In this document: piece by piece, positions 55,337 through 63,232 of the stretch
Layout of the letters: every line of letters begins with the position of its first letter
Position numbering within the stretch: the stretch's first letter is position 1
Assembly (NCBI GenBank): GCA_947496555.1
Contig: CANMDH010000025.1
Span: 1 to 64,000, forward strand
DNA from: an uncultured Aquimarina sp.
GTDB taxonomy: Bacteria > Bacteroidota > Bacteroidia > Flavobacteriales > Flavobacteriaceae
Direction of reading: 5' to 3'
DNA: 64,000 nucleotides
Notes under the pieces: model-generated
What the model was told of the DNA's origin: nothing
Seen by the model: the letters and a program-made list of their open reading frames with translations, nothing else
Database searches by the model: none
Position numbers and translations under genes: made by a program

Positions 55337-56176
55337 CTAAAAGTCTATGAGCAACGGGTTGGCTTGATTGTCATCGAGCATTAGTTTAGGTATTTCTACC
55401 ATTGTTGCACTTGGAGCAACTGAAGCACCTGGCGCTTTTGCAGAACGAATATTATCCAACCATTGACCTCGAGAAAATTTACCCGTTTCGGGATCAATAT
55501 TAATTTCTACACAGGTAAATGCATACGTTAAAGGAGTTTCTCCTTTAAATTTCACTTCGTTTTCAGATACTTTTTCTACGGTAAGATTGGTATCTATATT
55601 AGCGAGGTATTCTTGTATAAGAGGGATGTTTATTTCAACACCGGTAGAATTATCTTTATAGGTAGAAAGTGAAAAATCGGCGCTGGTAAGAACATCAGTA
55701 ATCAAAGCCAGTTTAGTGTCCTTATTTTGCGTGATTTCCTCGATAAACATATTATCAGGATCGCCCTTAATGTCGTTTGAAACCAAAACATGCCCCAATT
55801 CTAAGGTGTCAATATATTTTCGTACCACATTTCCGAAGGAAAAGGACATTTTCTTTGAACCTTTTATAGAAGCCCCAACCGCAGCGGGATCCAAACCAAA
55901 AGCTTTAATAAAATTACCAAGGATATCAAACCCAATTTTAAAATCGATTTTCTTTGTTTTTACATCTGAGACTTGTGAGACCGGAGCTGTCTTTATCTCA
56001 ATGGTATGCTGAAATCCATCTTTTACCAAAAATTTGAACTCGCCTAAATACTTTGGTTTTCGATCCTTTACTTCGAGCATACACAAAGGCTGTATTCTTG
56101 CCTCGGGAACTTTTAAGGGATTAGCATCAAACAAATCCCGAATCTGATCTGTTATATTGTTCTTACAAATTCTCAT
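55337..56176 (-). CDS. Bacterial gasdermin (pore-forming protein)
   Basis: 279 residues, close to the usual length of bacterial gasdermins. ANPLKVPEARIQPLCMLEV (18-36), a conserved SDxxxxxxxxxGxxILGxxIxAxG stretch (about 70-94), MSFSFGNV, LALITDVLTSADFSLS and GVEINIPLIQ, then FKGETPLTYAFTCVEIN (about 210-226) follow the order of known bacterial gasdermins. Cys4 (MRIC) sits where N-terminal palmitoylated Cys residues occur in characterised members. Residues about 228-279 form a tail (ETGKFSRGQWLDNIRSAKAP, then a Ser/Pro/Ala-rich segment and IPKLMLDDNQ) that should hold the pore domain inactive until a protease cuts it. Start overlaps the C14 gene's stop by four bases. Confidence 0.88.
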   Translation of the reverse strand: MRICKNNITDQIRDLFDANPLKVPEARIQPLCMLEVKDRKPKYLGEFKFLVKDGFQHTIEIKTAPVSQVSDVKTKKIDFKIGFDILGNFIKAFGLDPAAVGASIKGSKKMSFSFGNVVRKYIDTLELGHVLVSNDIKGDPDNMFIEEITQNKDTKLALITDVLTSADFSLSTYKDNSTGVEINIPLIQEYLANIDTNLTVEKVSENEVKFKGETPLTYAFTCVEINIDPETGKFSRGQWLDNIRSAKAPGASVAPSATMVEIPKLMLDDNQANPLLIDF

Positions 56177-59064
56177 GATGTTATATATTCTAATTGGTTA
56201 ATTGCTTCTAAAAATTTTTCTGCCACCTTGGCAAATCCTTCATCATTAGGATGAATTTCGTCATACCATTCATTTTGATTTACCAAAGTACGCATGTTTA
56301 AGTAGGTAGCATTATTATGTCTGCTCGCCACATTACTTAATAACTCATTAAATTGATCAATGAGATAGTTCATCACATTGGTTCTATCATCCAAGTTAGT
56401 AATTCCTTTTTGAATAAGATACTTATTTACCCATCCTTTTTTAATCGTCTTATTATTATGATCTGCACGTACATAATCATAACCATGCACAAATACTTGT
56501 TCTACAAAATCGAACTCATGTATTCGGTTAAAAAAGTAGTTATATGTACCTTCTATATCCTTAGTTTTTTGAGTATAGGTATCATTCAGATATCCCGCCG
56601 GTTTTAGTCCAGAAGGCATTCCTTCTTTAAGAATATTTACAATTTCGGGACCTATAATATCATTTCCCCCACCACTTATTAAAACATATTTTGGTCGTAC
56701 TTTTTCTATTTCTTTAAGTAATTGGCCGCTCTTTCTATAATTCTGAATTTCATCTCCAGCAGCAGCCAAGCTACGTAGAGGGTATCTTTCCATAACGTAG
56801 TCCAAGGTGTCTTTCACCATAAAAGGAAATAGAAACCAGGAATCACCTTCTGCTACAACGACCGGTAATTTTGGGAATAGCTTTTTTGATTTTTTAAACC
56901 TGCGATACCTGCGCTTGTCATCCAAGTGATTTCCCAACTTTATAGCCAAACCCATCAAACCTTTACTGTTTATTTCAGGATCTCCCTGGACATTTGGTAT
57001 ATTGGCATTATAGGTTACTGAAAAGCCATTTCGTTCTGGTTTTGTATATAAACCATTAATGAATGGAGCGACCACCTCGTTATCAGAATACCAATCCCAA
57101 TTATTAATTATTTTTCTACTCATTATATTATAGCTAGGATTGATTAACCTGAGGGTAGTATTATAGACTCCCCATTTGGTTTCTTGCGGAAGAAAATCGG
57201 ATATGGCTCCATGTCCCATCATGTTTCCAAAATGAGTAATGGGTGCCGATAAAGCAGCTTGCGCCATGTCTGGAATGGCTGAAGTGATATCTTCGGTATT
57301 GTTTACAATAAATTTGTAGTGCAGGAAATCATGTTTCCAATTATATATTTCTTTATACGAATCTAGGGACCATCCAGCATAGGGAGCACTGGTGTGCTCA
57401 TAAAACATAATAGACTCTCCTGGTTTTATATGCTTAGTTTTATGATCCAGTGGGTCTGTGATAATCGCCATATCAGAACTTAGTAGTAAAGCGGTTACAT
57501 AAATTTCTTCATTGCATACGTTCGATACTTTGATCTGATATTGTTGAAAGTATTCGCCATTTCGAGTGAATTTATTTTCGATAGGAGTAAGGTCTAGGTT
57601 TGAACTGGTAACATCTATCCATGGTTGATTTTCATCAATACGAATTTCTACTTTAATAGGTGTTTTGGTAAAACCTACCTCTGGGTTTTCAAGTGTATGA
57701 TAGTGGTTCCATTTTACCAGAGATTTCAATTGATTCGAAAGTCTTTTTTCTAAATCATTATCTGAAGTATCCAATAGATCCAACTGAACGGCCAAAGGTC
57801 TATGCACATCGTTAGGCAGGGTTATGTAGGCCGTTTGATTAAAAATGGATACGAAAAAAGTAGCTTCTTCGGCATTACAGAGGATCGTTCCAGGAATTTT
57901 ATTGATAATAGTTTCTATCTGCTTTTCTGCTTGCTTATCCTTGTCCATATTACAAATATGTATAGACAAAGGCTCATAAATAGTATTGGTTTGAACAATA
58001 TAAGATTTGTTTGTGTCCAAATTTATTCCCATTTCTATGGGATCTTGTATAAGGGCATCTTCCAGGTTTACCTGAGTTATATTGGTTGTTATCGTCTTAT
58101 TTTGATCGATTTTGATCTCGATTTCTGCACCTTTCTTTATACCAAATAGCTTTCCTTTATTATAATACCAACCATTTTTGTTGTTAAATAATATTTGCCC
58201 TTGATCGATTTGTGAGTTTTTCGGATTAAGATTAAGCCATGAACAGTAATGATCTATTGCTCCTTTACCCTGGATGCTTATGGTAGGGGTTTGTTTTTTA
58301 TTGGTAATATCTTTCAGACTTATTTTGGCCCACTTCGTAATATCAAGATAGCTTATATTGTTATTTTTTGCAGAAAGAAGCTGTAGCAAATACCTTGTAA
58401 AAACACCTCCTTTGGCATCTTCCCAGGAAGATTCTGAAGAAAGACAAGCAGAAATGTTTACTGAGTTTTTATAAGGAATTAGCGATGCAAGTTTCTTTGA
58501 TTTTAAAGTTTCTTCACTGATTTCATTAGAAAATACGAAATCTTCATAGGGTCTCGAATCAAAAATACTGCTCAACTTTCGTTGTCTGTCCTTCTGACCT
58601 GTTTTTGTAACAGACCTTACAATATCTCCCGAATGGCAGCAATCAAAAACTGTTACCAAATGGGGATTATTCTCAAATTTTGAAAATGCATAACGCAATT
58701 CCTTGTCTGCCAACAAAAAGGGTGTTTCTGCTCCTTCCTCTTCTTTATCATAGCACACAAGACATTCAATAGTTCCCGAATGTGCATCACTAAATCTACC
58801 AGAAGAGTTTTCTAATGCGCCATGACCACTATAATATATAAATGCAACATCATCATCTTTTGCGGTTGTCAAAAAATCATCTATGGTATCGAGAATATTC
58901 GTTTTGGTTGCATCTTTATTAAGAAGTTTTTTAATTGTAATGTTTTGATACGAATCATTTAAGGAGTATAGGTGAGTTTCAACCTTGTTTACATCATTTA
59001 CACATTGTTGCAAAGGGGTTGATGCATATTCATCTATTCCAACAAGTAATGCATATAGGTTCAT
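56173..59064 (-). CDS. Caspase-like (C14) protease fused to SGNH hydrolase
   Basis: 963 residues from the ATG at 59062-59064 (MNLYALLVGIDEYAS). The frame also allows a 14-codon longer start at 59106, but the shorter one begins at the caspase's first strand. The protease (about 1-285) has FIYYSGHG (His81) and VTVFDCCHSGD (Cys143). A middle region (about 300-690), mostly strands, is not recognised. From about 732 there is a GDSL/SGNH hydrolase: VVVAEGDSWFLFP, LISGGGNDIIGP and EWYDEIHPNDEGF, holding Ser742, Gly800, Asn801 and Asp935/His938. It is the first gene of the operon and so perhaps the gasdermin's activating protease, with a second lipid- or ester-cutting activity. Confidence 0.88.
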   Translation of the reverse strand: MNLYALLVGIDEYASTPLQQCVNDVNKVETHLYSLNDSYQNITIKKLLNKDATKTNILDTIDDFLTTAKDDDVAFIYYSGHGALENSSGRFSDAHSGTIECLVCYDKEEEGAETPFLLADKELRYAFSKFENNPHLVTVFDCCHSGDIVRSVTKTGQKDRQRKLSSIFDSRPYEDFVFSNEISEETLKSKKLASLIPYKNSVNISACLSSESSWEDAKGGVFTRYLLQLLSAKNNNISYLDITKWAKISLKDITNKKQTPTISIQGKGAIDHYCSWLNLNPKNSQIDQGQILFNNKNGWYYNKGKLFGIKKGAEIEIKIDQNKTITTNITQVNLEDALIQDPIEMGINLDTNKSYIVQTNTIYEPLSIHICNMDKDKQAEKQIETIINKIPGTILCNAEEATFFVSIFNQTAYITLPNDVHRPLAVQLDLLDTSDNDLEKRLSNQLKSLVKWNHYHTLENPEVGFTKTPIKVEIRIDENQPWIDVTSSNLDLTPIENKFTRNGEYFQQYQIKVSNVCNEEIYVTALLLSSDMAIITDPLDHKTKHIKPGESIMFYEHTSAPYAGWSLDSYKEIYNWKHDFLHYKFIVNNTEDITSAIPDMAQAALSAPITHFGNMMGHGAISDFLPQETKWGVYNTTLRLINPSYNIMSRKIINNWDWYSDNEVVAPFINGLYTKPERNGFSVTYNANIPNVQGDPEINSKGLMGLAIKLGNHLDDKRRYRRFKKSKKLFPKLPVVVAEGDSWFLFPFMVKDTLDYVMERYPLRSLAAAGDEIQNYRKSGQLLKEIEKVRPKYVLISGGGNDIIGPEIVNILKEGMPSGLKPAGYLNDTYTQKTKDIEGTYNYFFNRIHEFDFVEQVFVHGYDYVRADHNNKTIKKGWVNKYLIQKGITNLDDRTNVMNYLIDQFNELLSNVASRHNNATYLNMRTLVNQNEWYDEIHPNDEGFAKVAEKFLEAINQLEYITS

Positions 59065-59516
59065 AATCGAATGCTCTTTTAAGTTTATAAGTAATAGACA
59101 ATGCAATTAGTAAACCAATCAACTACGAATACGGCAAGTAAATAATATACTATAAATAAGAAAAGTCGGGGTTTCTAAATATAGCTTTTTATTGTTTTAA
59201 AATTAAGAAGTAATTCTTGTGATACCAAATATTTGATCTTTTTTAAAACGAGTATGAAGGTAATTATATTTATGCTATTCTTTAAATGAAATAACCCCTA
59301 AAACAAAAGGGTAAACACCCCTTTTTTATAATACCAGCTGATCATCTACAATGATAAAAGTAGAAACACAGAAATAAAAGTCGTCATTCTAAAAGTATGT
59401 TGTCGAATAATTTGTTCTTTTGTCGAAAAAATATGTACGTTTACCTAACTACTACATTAAAAAAGAAAGGTTTTTTTAGTACTTTTAGATAACCAAAAAA
59501 TTTATAGAAATCTATT
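59065..59516. other. Divergent intergenic region upstream of the gasdermin operon
   Basis: No gene was found. It should hold the operon promoter on the minus strand and the M48 gene promoter on the plus strand. AAAAGGG (59305-59311) with CCCTTTT (59319-59325) and a T-run form a terminator-like hairpin with no gene before it; a small RNA end is possible but unsupported. Confidence 0.4.
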
Positions 59517-60335
59517 ATGAAAATTAGAAAATATTTAGCCTGGTCTACCGCGATTTTATTTATTTCATGTGCTACAAACCCATTTACAGGTAAACAAACA
59601 CTGGCTTTGGTGCCTAATTCACAGATATTACCAATGGCATTTCAACAATACAACCAATTTTTAGGAGAAAACAAGGTTGTAAAAGGCACTTCGGATGCCG
59701 AAATGATTACTAGAGTGGGGCAAAAAATTGCAAAAGCCTCAGAACGTTGGTTAAATGCCAATGGATATGCTGGATACCTTAAAGACTATAAATGGGAATA
59801 TAACCTTGTAGATGATAAAACGGTTAATGCCTGGTGTATGCCTGGCGGAAAGATTGTATTCTATACTGGGATTTTACCTATAGCAAAGGATGAAACAGGA
59901 ATAGCAGCTATTATGGGCCATGAAGTAGCCCACGCATTGGCAAATCATGGTCAGCAACGTATGAGTGCTGCACAAATACAACAGGTTGCTGGTGTGGCTA
60001 CTGCAGCGGCTATTCAAAATAAAAGCCAAGAAACACAGCAAATTATAGGAACCGCTTTTGGTTTAGGGAGCCAGTTAGGTGTTATGTTACCGTTTAGCCG
60101 AAGCCATGAAACCGAAGCAGATCGTATTGGATTACAGCTTATGGCTATAGCGGGATACAATCCCGACGAGGCTGCAAATTTGTGGAGACGCATGAAAGCA
60201 AACAGTGGCGGGCAAGCTCCTCCAGAGTTTATGAGCACACACCCGTCAAGTGATACACGTATTGCTAATCTCACTGCTTGGGCTCCAGCAGCAAAAGCCG
60301 AAGCTAGAAAATTTGGGGTTACTTCCTTTAAATAA
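59517..60335 (+). CDS. M48-family metallopeptidase, lipoprotein
   Basis: 272 residues. Lipobox LFISCATNPF. The zinc site is GHEVAHALANHGQQRM (HExxH) with the third ligand in ETEADRIGLQLMA. This matches BepA/YfgC- or LoiP-like periplasmic metalloproteases that clear misfolded outer-membrane proteins. Has its own terminator. Confidence 0.92.
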   Translation: MKIRKYLAWSTAILFISCATNPFTGKQTLALVPNSQILPMAFQQYNQFLGENKVVKGTSDAEMITRVGQKIAKASERWLNANGYAGYLKDYKWEYNLVDDKTVNAWCMPGGKIVFYTGILPIAKDETGIAAIMGHEVAHALANHGQQRMSAAQIQQVAGVATAAAIQNKSQETQQIIGTAFGLGSQLGVMLPFSRSHETEADRIGLQLMAIAGYNPDEAANLWRRMKANSGGQAPPEFMSTHPSSDTRIANLTAWAPAAKAEARKFGVTSFK

Positions 60336-60377
60336 TTGTAAAGTTTATTTTCATTAAAAAGATTATACCTATTTTAG

Positions 60378-60410
60378 AAGCTGTTCTGAAGCAATCAGAG
60401 CAGCTTTTTT
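60378..60410 (+). terminator. Terminator after the M48 peptidase gene
   Basis: AAGCTGTTCTGA (60378-60389) pairs with TCAGAGCAGCTT (60395-60406), one G-T pair, then a T-run. Confidence 0.8.
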
Positions 60411-60422
60411 AATATCATTTAT

Positions 60423-61763
60423 ATGAGTAAAGTACTACCAAAAGGACATAAAAAATTATTAAATGCCTGGGCATTTTATGATTGGGCCAATTCTGTTTAT
60501 AATCTTACGATCTCTTCTGCGATTTTTCCCATTTTCTGGGGAGCAATAACTATCATAAAAGATGATGAGGGTAATATTGTAAATGATACCGTGCGATTTT
60601 TAGGGTATGATTTCAATAACGACTCTCTAATAAGTTATGTTACAGCATGCGCCTTTTTGGTTGTTTCATTTATTAGCCCATTACTTTCGGGTATTGCAGA
60701 TTATGTAGGGAACAAGAAAAATTTCTTAAAGTTTTTCTGCTATCTCGGGGCACTTTCCTGTATTGGTCTATACTTTTTTGACGATAATTTACATGATGAT
60801 ATAGATTATTTATGGTTTGGGTTACTATGCTATTTTCTGGCACTTATTGGTTTTTGGGCTAGTTTGGTGTTTTATAATTCGTATTTACCAGATATTGCTT
60901 TCCCAGAACAACAGGATGCCATTAGTGCCAAAGGATATTCTTTAGGGTATATTGGCAGTGTACTTCTTTTGATTGTTAACCTGGTTATGATCTTGAAATA
61001 CGAATGGTTTGGTTTTGAAAATGAAGGAATCCCTACAAGATTATCTTTTGCCATGGTGGGGGTCTGGTGGATAGTTTTTAGTCAATATACCTATTATTAT
61101 TTACCAAAAGGAAATAAAAACAATACGCTTACCAGGGCAGTTGTATTTAATGGGTTCAAGGAGCTAAAATTGATTTGGAAAGCTCTTAAAGAAGATATAA
61201 GACTTCGTAGATATCTTAGTGCCTTTTTTGTGTACAGTATGGCAGTACAAACCATTATGTTAATAGCTACTTATTTTGGAATTGAAGAATTAGATTGGGG
61301 CGAGCAAAACCCTACTACAGGATTAATTATAAGTATTTTACTTATTCAGCTTGTTGCTGTAGCTGGAGCTATGCTAACCTCCAGGGCATCATCAAAGTTT
61401 GGAAACATCCAAACATTGATTGTCATAAACTTTATCTGGATCGGAATATGTATTTATGCATTTACTATTACAACTCCATTTCAGTTTTATATAGCTGCAG
61501 CTATTGTAGGTTTGGTGATGGGAGGTATACAGGCATTATCAAGATCTACATACTCCAAATTTTTACCAAAAGATGCTGTTGATACAGCTTCCTATTTTAG
61601 TTTTTATGACGTTTCAGAAAAAATAGGTATCGTGATTGGCATGTTTACTTATGGTATTGTAGCCCAGTTAACAGATAGTATTCGTAATTCAATCTTATTT
61701 TTTGTAATATTTTTTGCGGTAGGGCTCTTTCTTTTATTTAGAGTTCCCAAAACTAACGCTTAA
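60423..61763 (+). CDS. MFS transporter, UMF1/Atg22-like
   Basis: 446 residues with 12 membrane helices. The start LLNAWAFYDWANSVYNLTIS is the UMF1 family's entry signature, and GGIQALSRSTYSKFLPKDA is its mid-sequence motif. Members are thought to export small molecules or amino acids; the substrate is unknown. Monocistronic by spacing. Confidence 0.88.
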   Translation: MSKVLPKGHKKLLNAWAFYDWANSVYNLTISSAIFPIFWGAITIIKDDEGNIVNDTVRFLGYDFNNDSLISYVTACAFLVVSFISPLLSGIADYVGNKKNFLKFFCYLGALSCIGLYFFDDNLHDDIDYLWFGLLCYFLALIGFWASLVFYNSYLPDIAFPEQQDAISAKGYSLGYIGSVLLLIVNLVMILKYEWFGFENEGIPTRLSFAMVGVWWIVFSQYTYYYLPKGNKNNTLTRAVVFNGFKELKLIWKALKEDIRLRRYLSAFFVYSMAVQTIMLIATYFGIEELDWGEQNPTTGLIISILLIQLVAVAGAMLTSRASSKFGNIQTLIVINFIWIGICIYAFTITTPFQFYIAAAIVGLVMGGIQALSRSTYSKFLPKDAVDTASYFSFYDVSEKIGIVIGMFTYGIVAQLTDSIRNSILFFVIFFAVGLFLLFRVPKTNA

Positions 61764-61910
61764 TAAGACTTCCTAGTTTTTTGAATGATTATTAGATATT
61801 TATGCATTGGTAGTTATAACTTTAATCTACTTTTTCTGCACTTTATCTAGTTTTGATTATTTAATATTTGCTGATCAAGAAATATCATTTTGAAATATAA
61901 TAATATTGGA

Positions 61911-61922
61911 AACGTTATCGTT
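61911..61922 (+). promoter_or_regulatory. AACG-N4-CGTT operator-like site upstream of lipocalin gene
   Basis: AACGTTATCGTT, perfect arms, 34 bases before the ATG. Context GGAAACGTTATCGTTTATAG matches the glgE site at 17 or so of 20 positions. Confidence 0.45.
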
Positions 61923-61956
61923 TATAGCTACTTTTATATAATAAAACCTAATAACA

Positions 61957-62439
61957 ATGAAAAAACTTATGTTAATGCTAGTAGTTGTGCTATTAGCTTC
62001 TTGCAGTACACCTCAAAAAACAGTAATAGCGGCCAAAAAAACTTTAAAAGGAGAGTGGTCTTTGGATAAAATATCATATGACAGAGATGGTATTTTTGAT
62101 GTAAACTTATATAATGATGCATCTGCAGAATGTTTTACGGGTAGTGTTTGGAAATTTATTCCGAATAATAACACAGGTAAGTATGAAGTGAATCAAAGTA
62201 GTTGTACTTCTACGGGAGCAAGAAATTTTAGATTTACGATTCCTAAGCCCGAATCTGATGGAACGTATTATTTCTTATTTAAACCTATTAACGAAAAAAA
62301 GAAAAGTACTAATAACAATGCTGGCTACAGAATGGCGTTACAACATCTTGATGATGCTACCATGACCTGGGCAATGACGGTAAGCTTAGAAGGGAAACCT
62401 TTTGTAATAACAATGAATTTTAATAGACTTCAACAATAA
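61957..62439 (+). CDS. Lipocalin-like lipoprotein
   Basis: 160 residues. Lipobox VVLLASCSTP. The mature part has LKGEWSLDKISYDRDGI and GSVWKFIPNNNTGKYEVN, the opening pattern of Bacteroidota lipocalin-like domains (L.G.W.L), and ends FVITMNFNRL. It would bind a hydrophobic ligand at the outer or inner membrane. An OmpA-type gene follows after 20 bases in the same direction. Confidence 0.75.
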   Translation: MKKLMLMLVVVLLASCSTPQKTVIAAKKTLKGEWSLDKISYDRDGIFDVNLYNDASAECFTGSVWKFIPNNNTGKYEVNQSSCTSTGARNFRFTIPKPESDGTYYFLFKPINEKKKSTNNNAGYRMALQHLDDATMTWAMTVSLEGKPFVITMNFNRLQQ

Positions 62440-62459
62440 ATAACTCAAATCAATAAGCA

Positions 62460-63152
62460 ATGAAGAATAATCTAAAAAAAATAGGAATTGCGGTAATGGC
62501 AGTGGCCGTTTTGACCGGTTGCGATGCTGTGCAAAATGCTAACAAGACTCAAAAAGGAGCTGTAATTGGTACTGCTGCCGGAGCGGTAATTGGAGGAATT
62601 ATCGGCAACAACGTAAAAAATAAAAATTCTGCTCTTGGTGCTGTAATTGGTGGAGTAGTAGGTGGAGTTGCCGGAGGTGTGATCGGTAAACAAATGGACA
62701 AACAAGCTCAAAAGATTGAGTCTGAAATACCAGGAGCTGAAGTTACAAGAGTAGGTGAGGGTATCGATGTTGTTTTTGATGAAAACAGTGGTGTTTATTT
62801 TGCAACTAATAAATCCAATATCAATGCAAAATCAAAAGCAAATCTTAATAAACTAGCTAATATTTTCAAAGAGTATCCTGATACCAATATTATTGTAGAA
62901 GGTCATACCGATAGTACAGGTGATGATACTTACAATATGACATTATCACAAAAAAGAGCCAATGCGGTAACTGAGTATTTGGTATCCCAGGGAATCAGTA
63001 AAAGTCGTCTTACTACGTATGCACATGGAGAAACCCTTCCAAAATATGATAATGGGACTCCCGAAGGAAGAGCAAAAAACAGAAGAGTAGAGCTTGGTAT
63101 CGTAGCAAACGAAAAAATGAAACAGGATGCTCAAAAGCAAGTAAAGCAATAA
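62460..63152 (+). CDS. OmpA-family lipoprotein with glycine zipper
   Basis: 230 residues. Lipobox AVLTGCDAV, then a glycine-zipper (GAVIGTAAGAVIGGIIGNNV, GAVIGGVVGGVAGGVIG) that inserts in or packs against membrane, then a C-terminal OmpA peptidoglycan-binding domain: IIVEGHTDSTGDDTYNMTLS, RANAVTEYLVSQGI and RAKNRRVEL. It anchors the envelope to peptidoglycan. Tandem with the lipocalin-like gene and ended by a terminator. Confidence 0.93.
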   Translation: MKNNLKKIGIAVMAVAVLTGCDAVQNANKTQKGAVIGTAAGAVIGGIIGNNVKNKNSALGAVIGGVVGGVAGGVIGKQMDKQAQKIESEIPGAEVTRVGEGIDVVFDENSGVYFATNKSNINAKSKANLNKLANIFKEYPDTNIIVEGHTDSTGDDTYNMTLSQKRANAVTEYLVSQGISKSRLTTYAHGETLPKYDNGTPEGRAKNRRVELGIVANEKMKQDAQKQVKQ

Positions 63153-63173
63153 TTTTTGTGTAATACAATATTA

Positions 63174-63207
63174 AAAATCCCGACTATTTTATCGGGATTT
63201 TTTTATG
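63174..63207 (+). terminator. Terminator after the OmpA-family gene
   Basis: AAAATCCCGA (63174-63183) pairs with TCGGGATTTT (63192-63201), 8-base loop, then a T-run. Confidence 0.85.
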
Positions 63208-63232
63208 CTCTAATTTTACGTATCTTCATATA

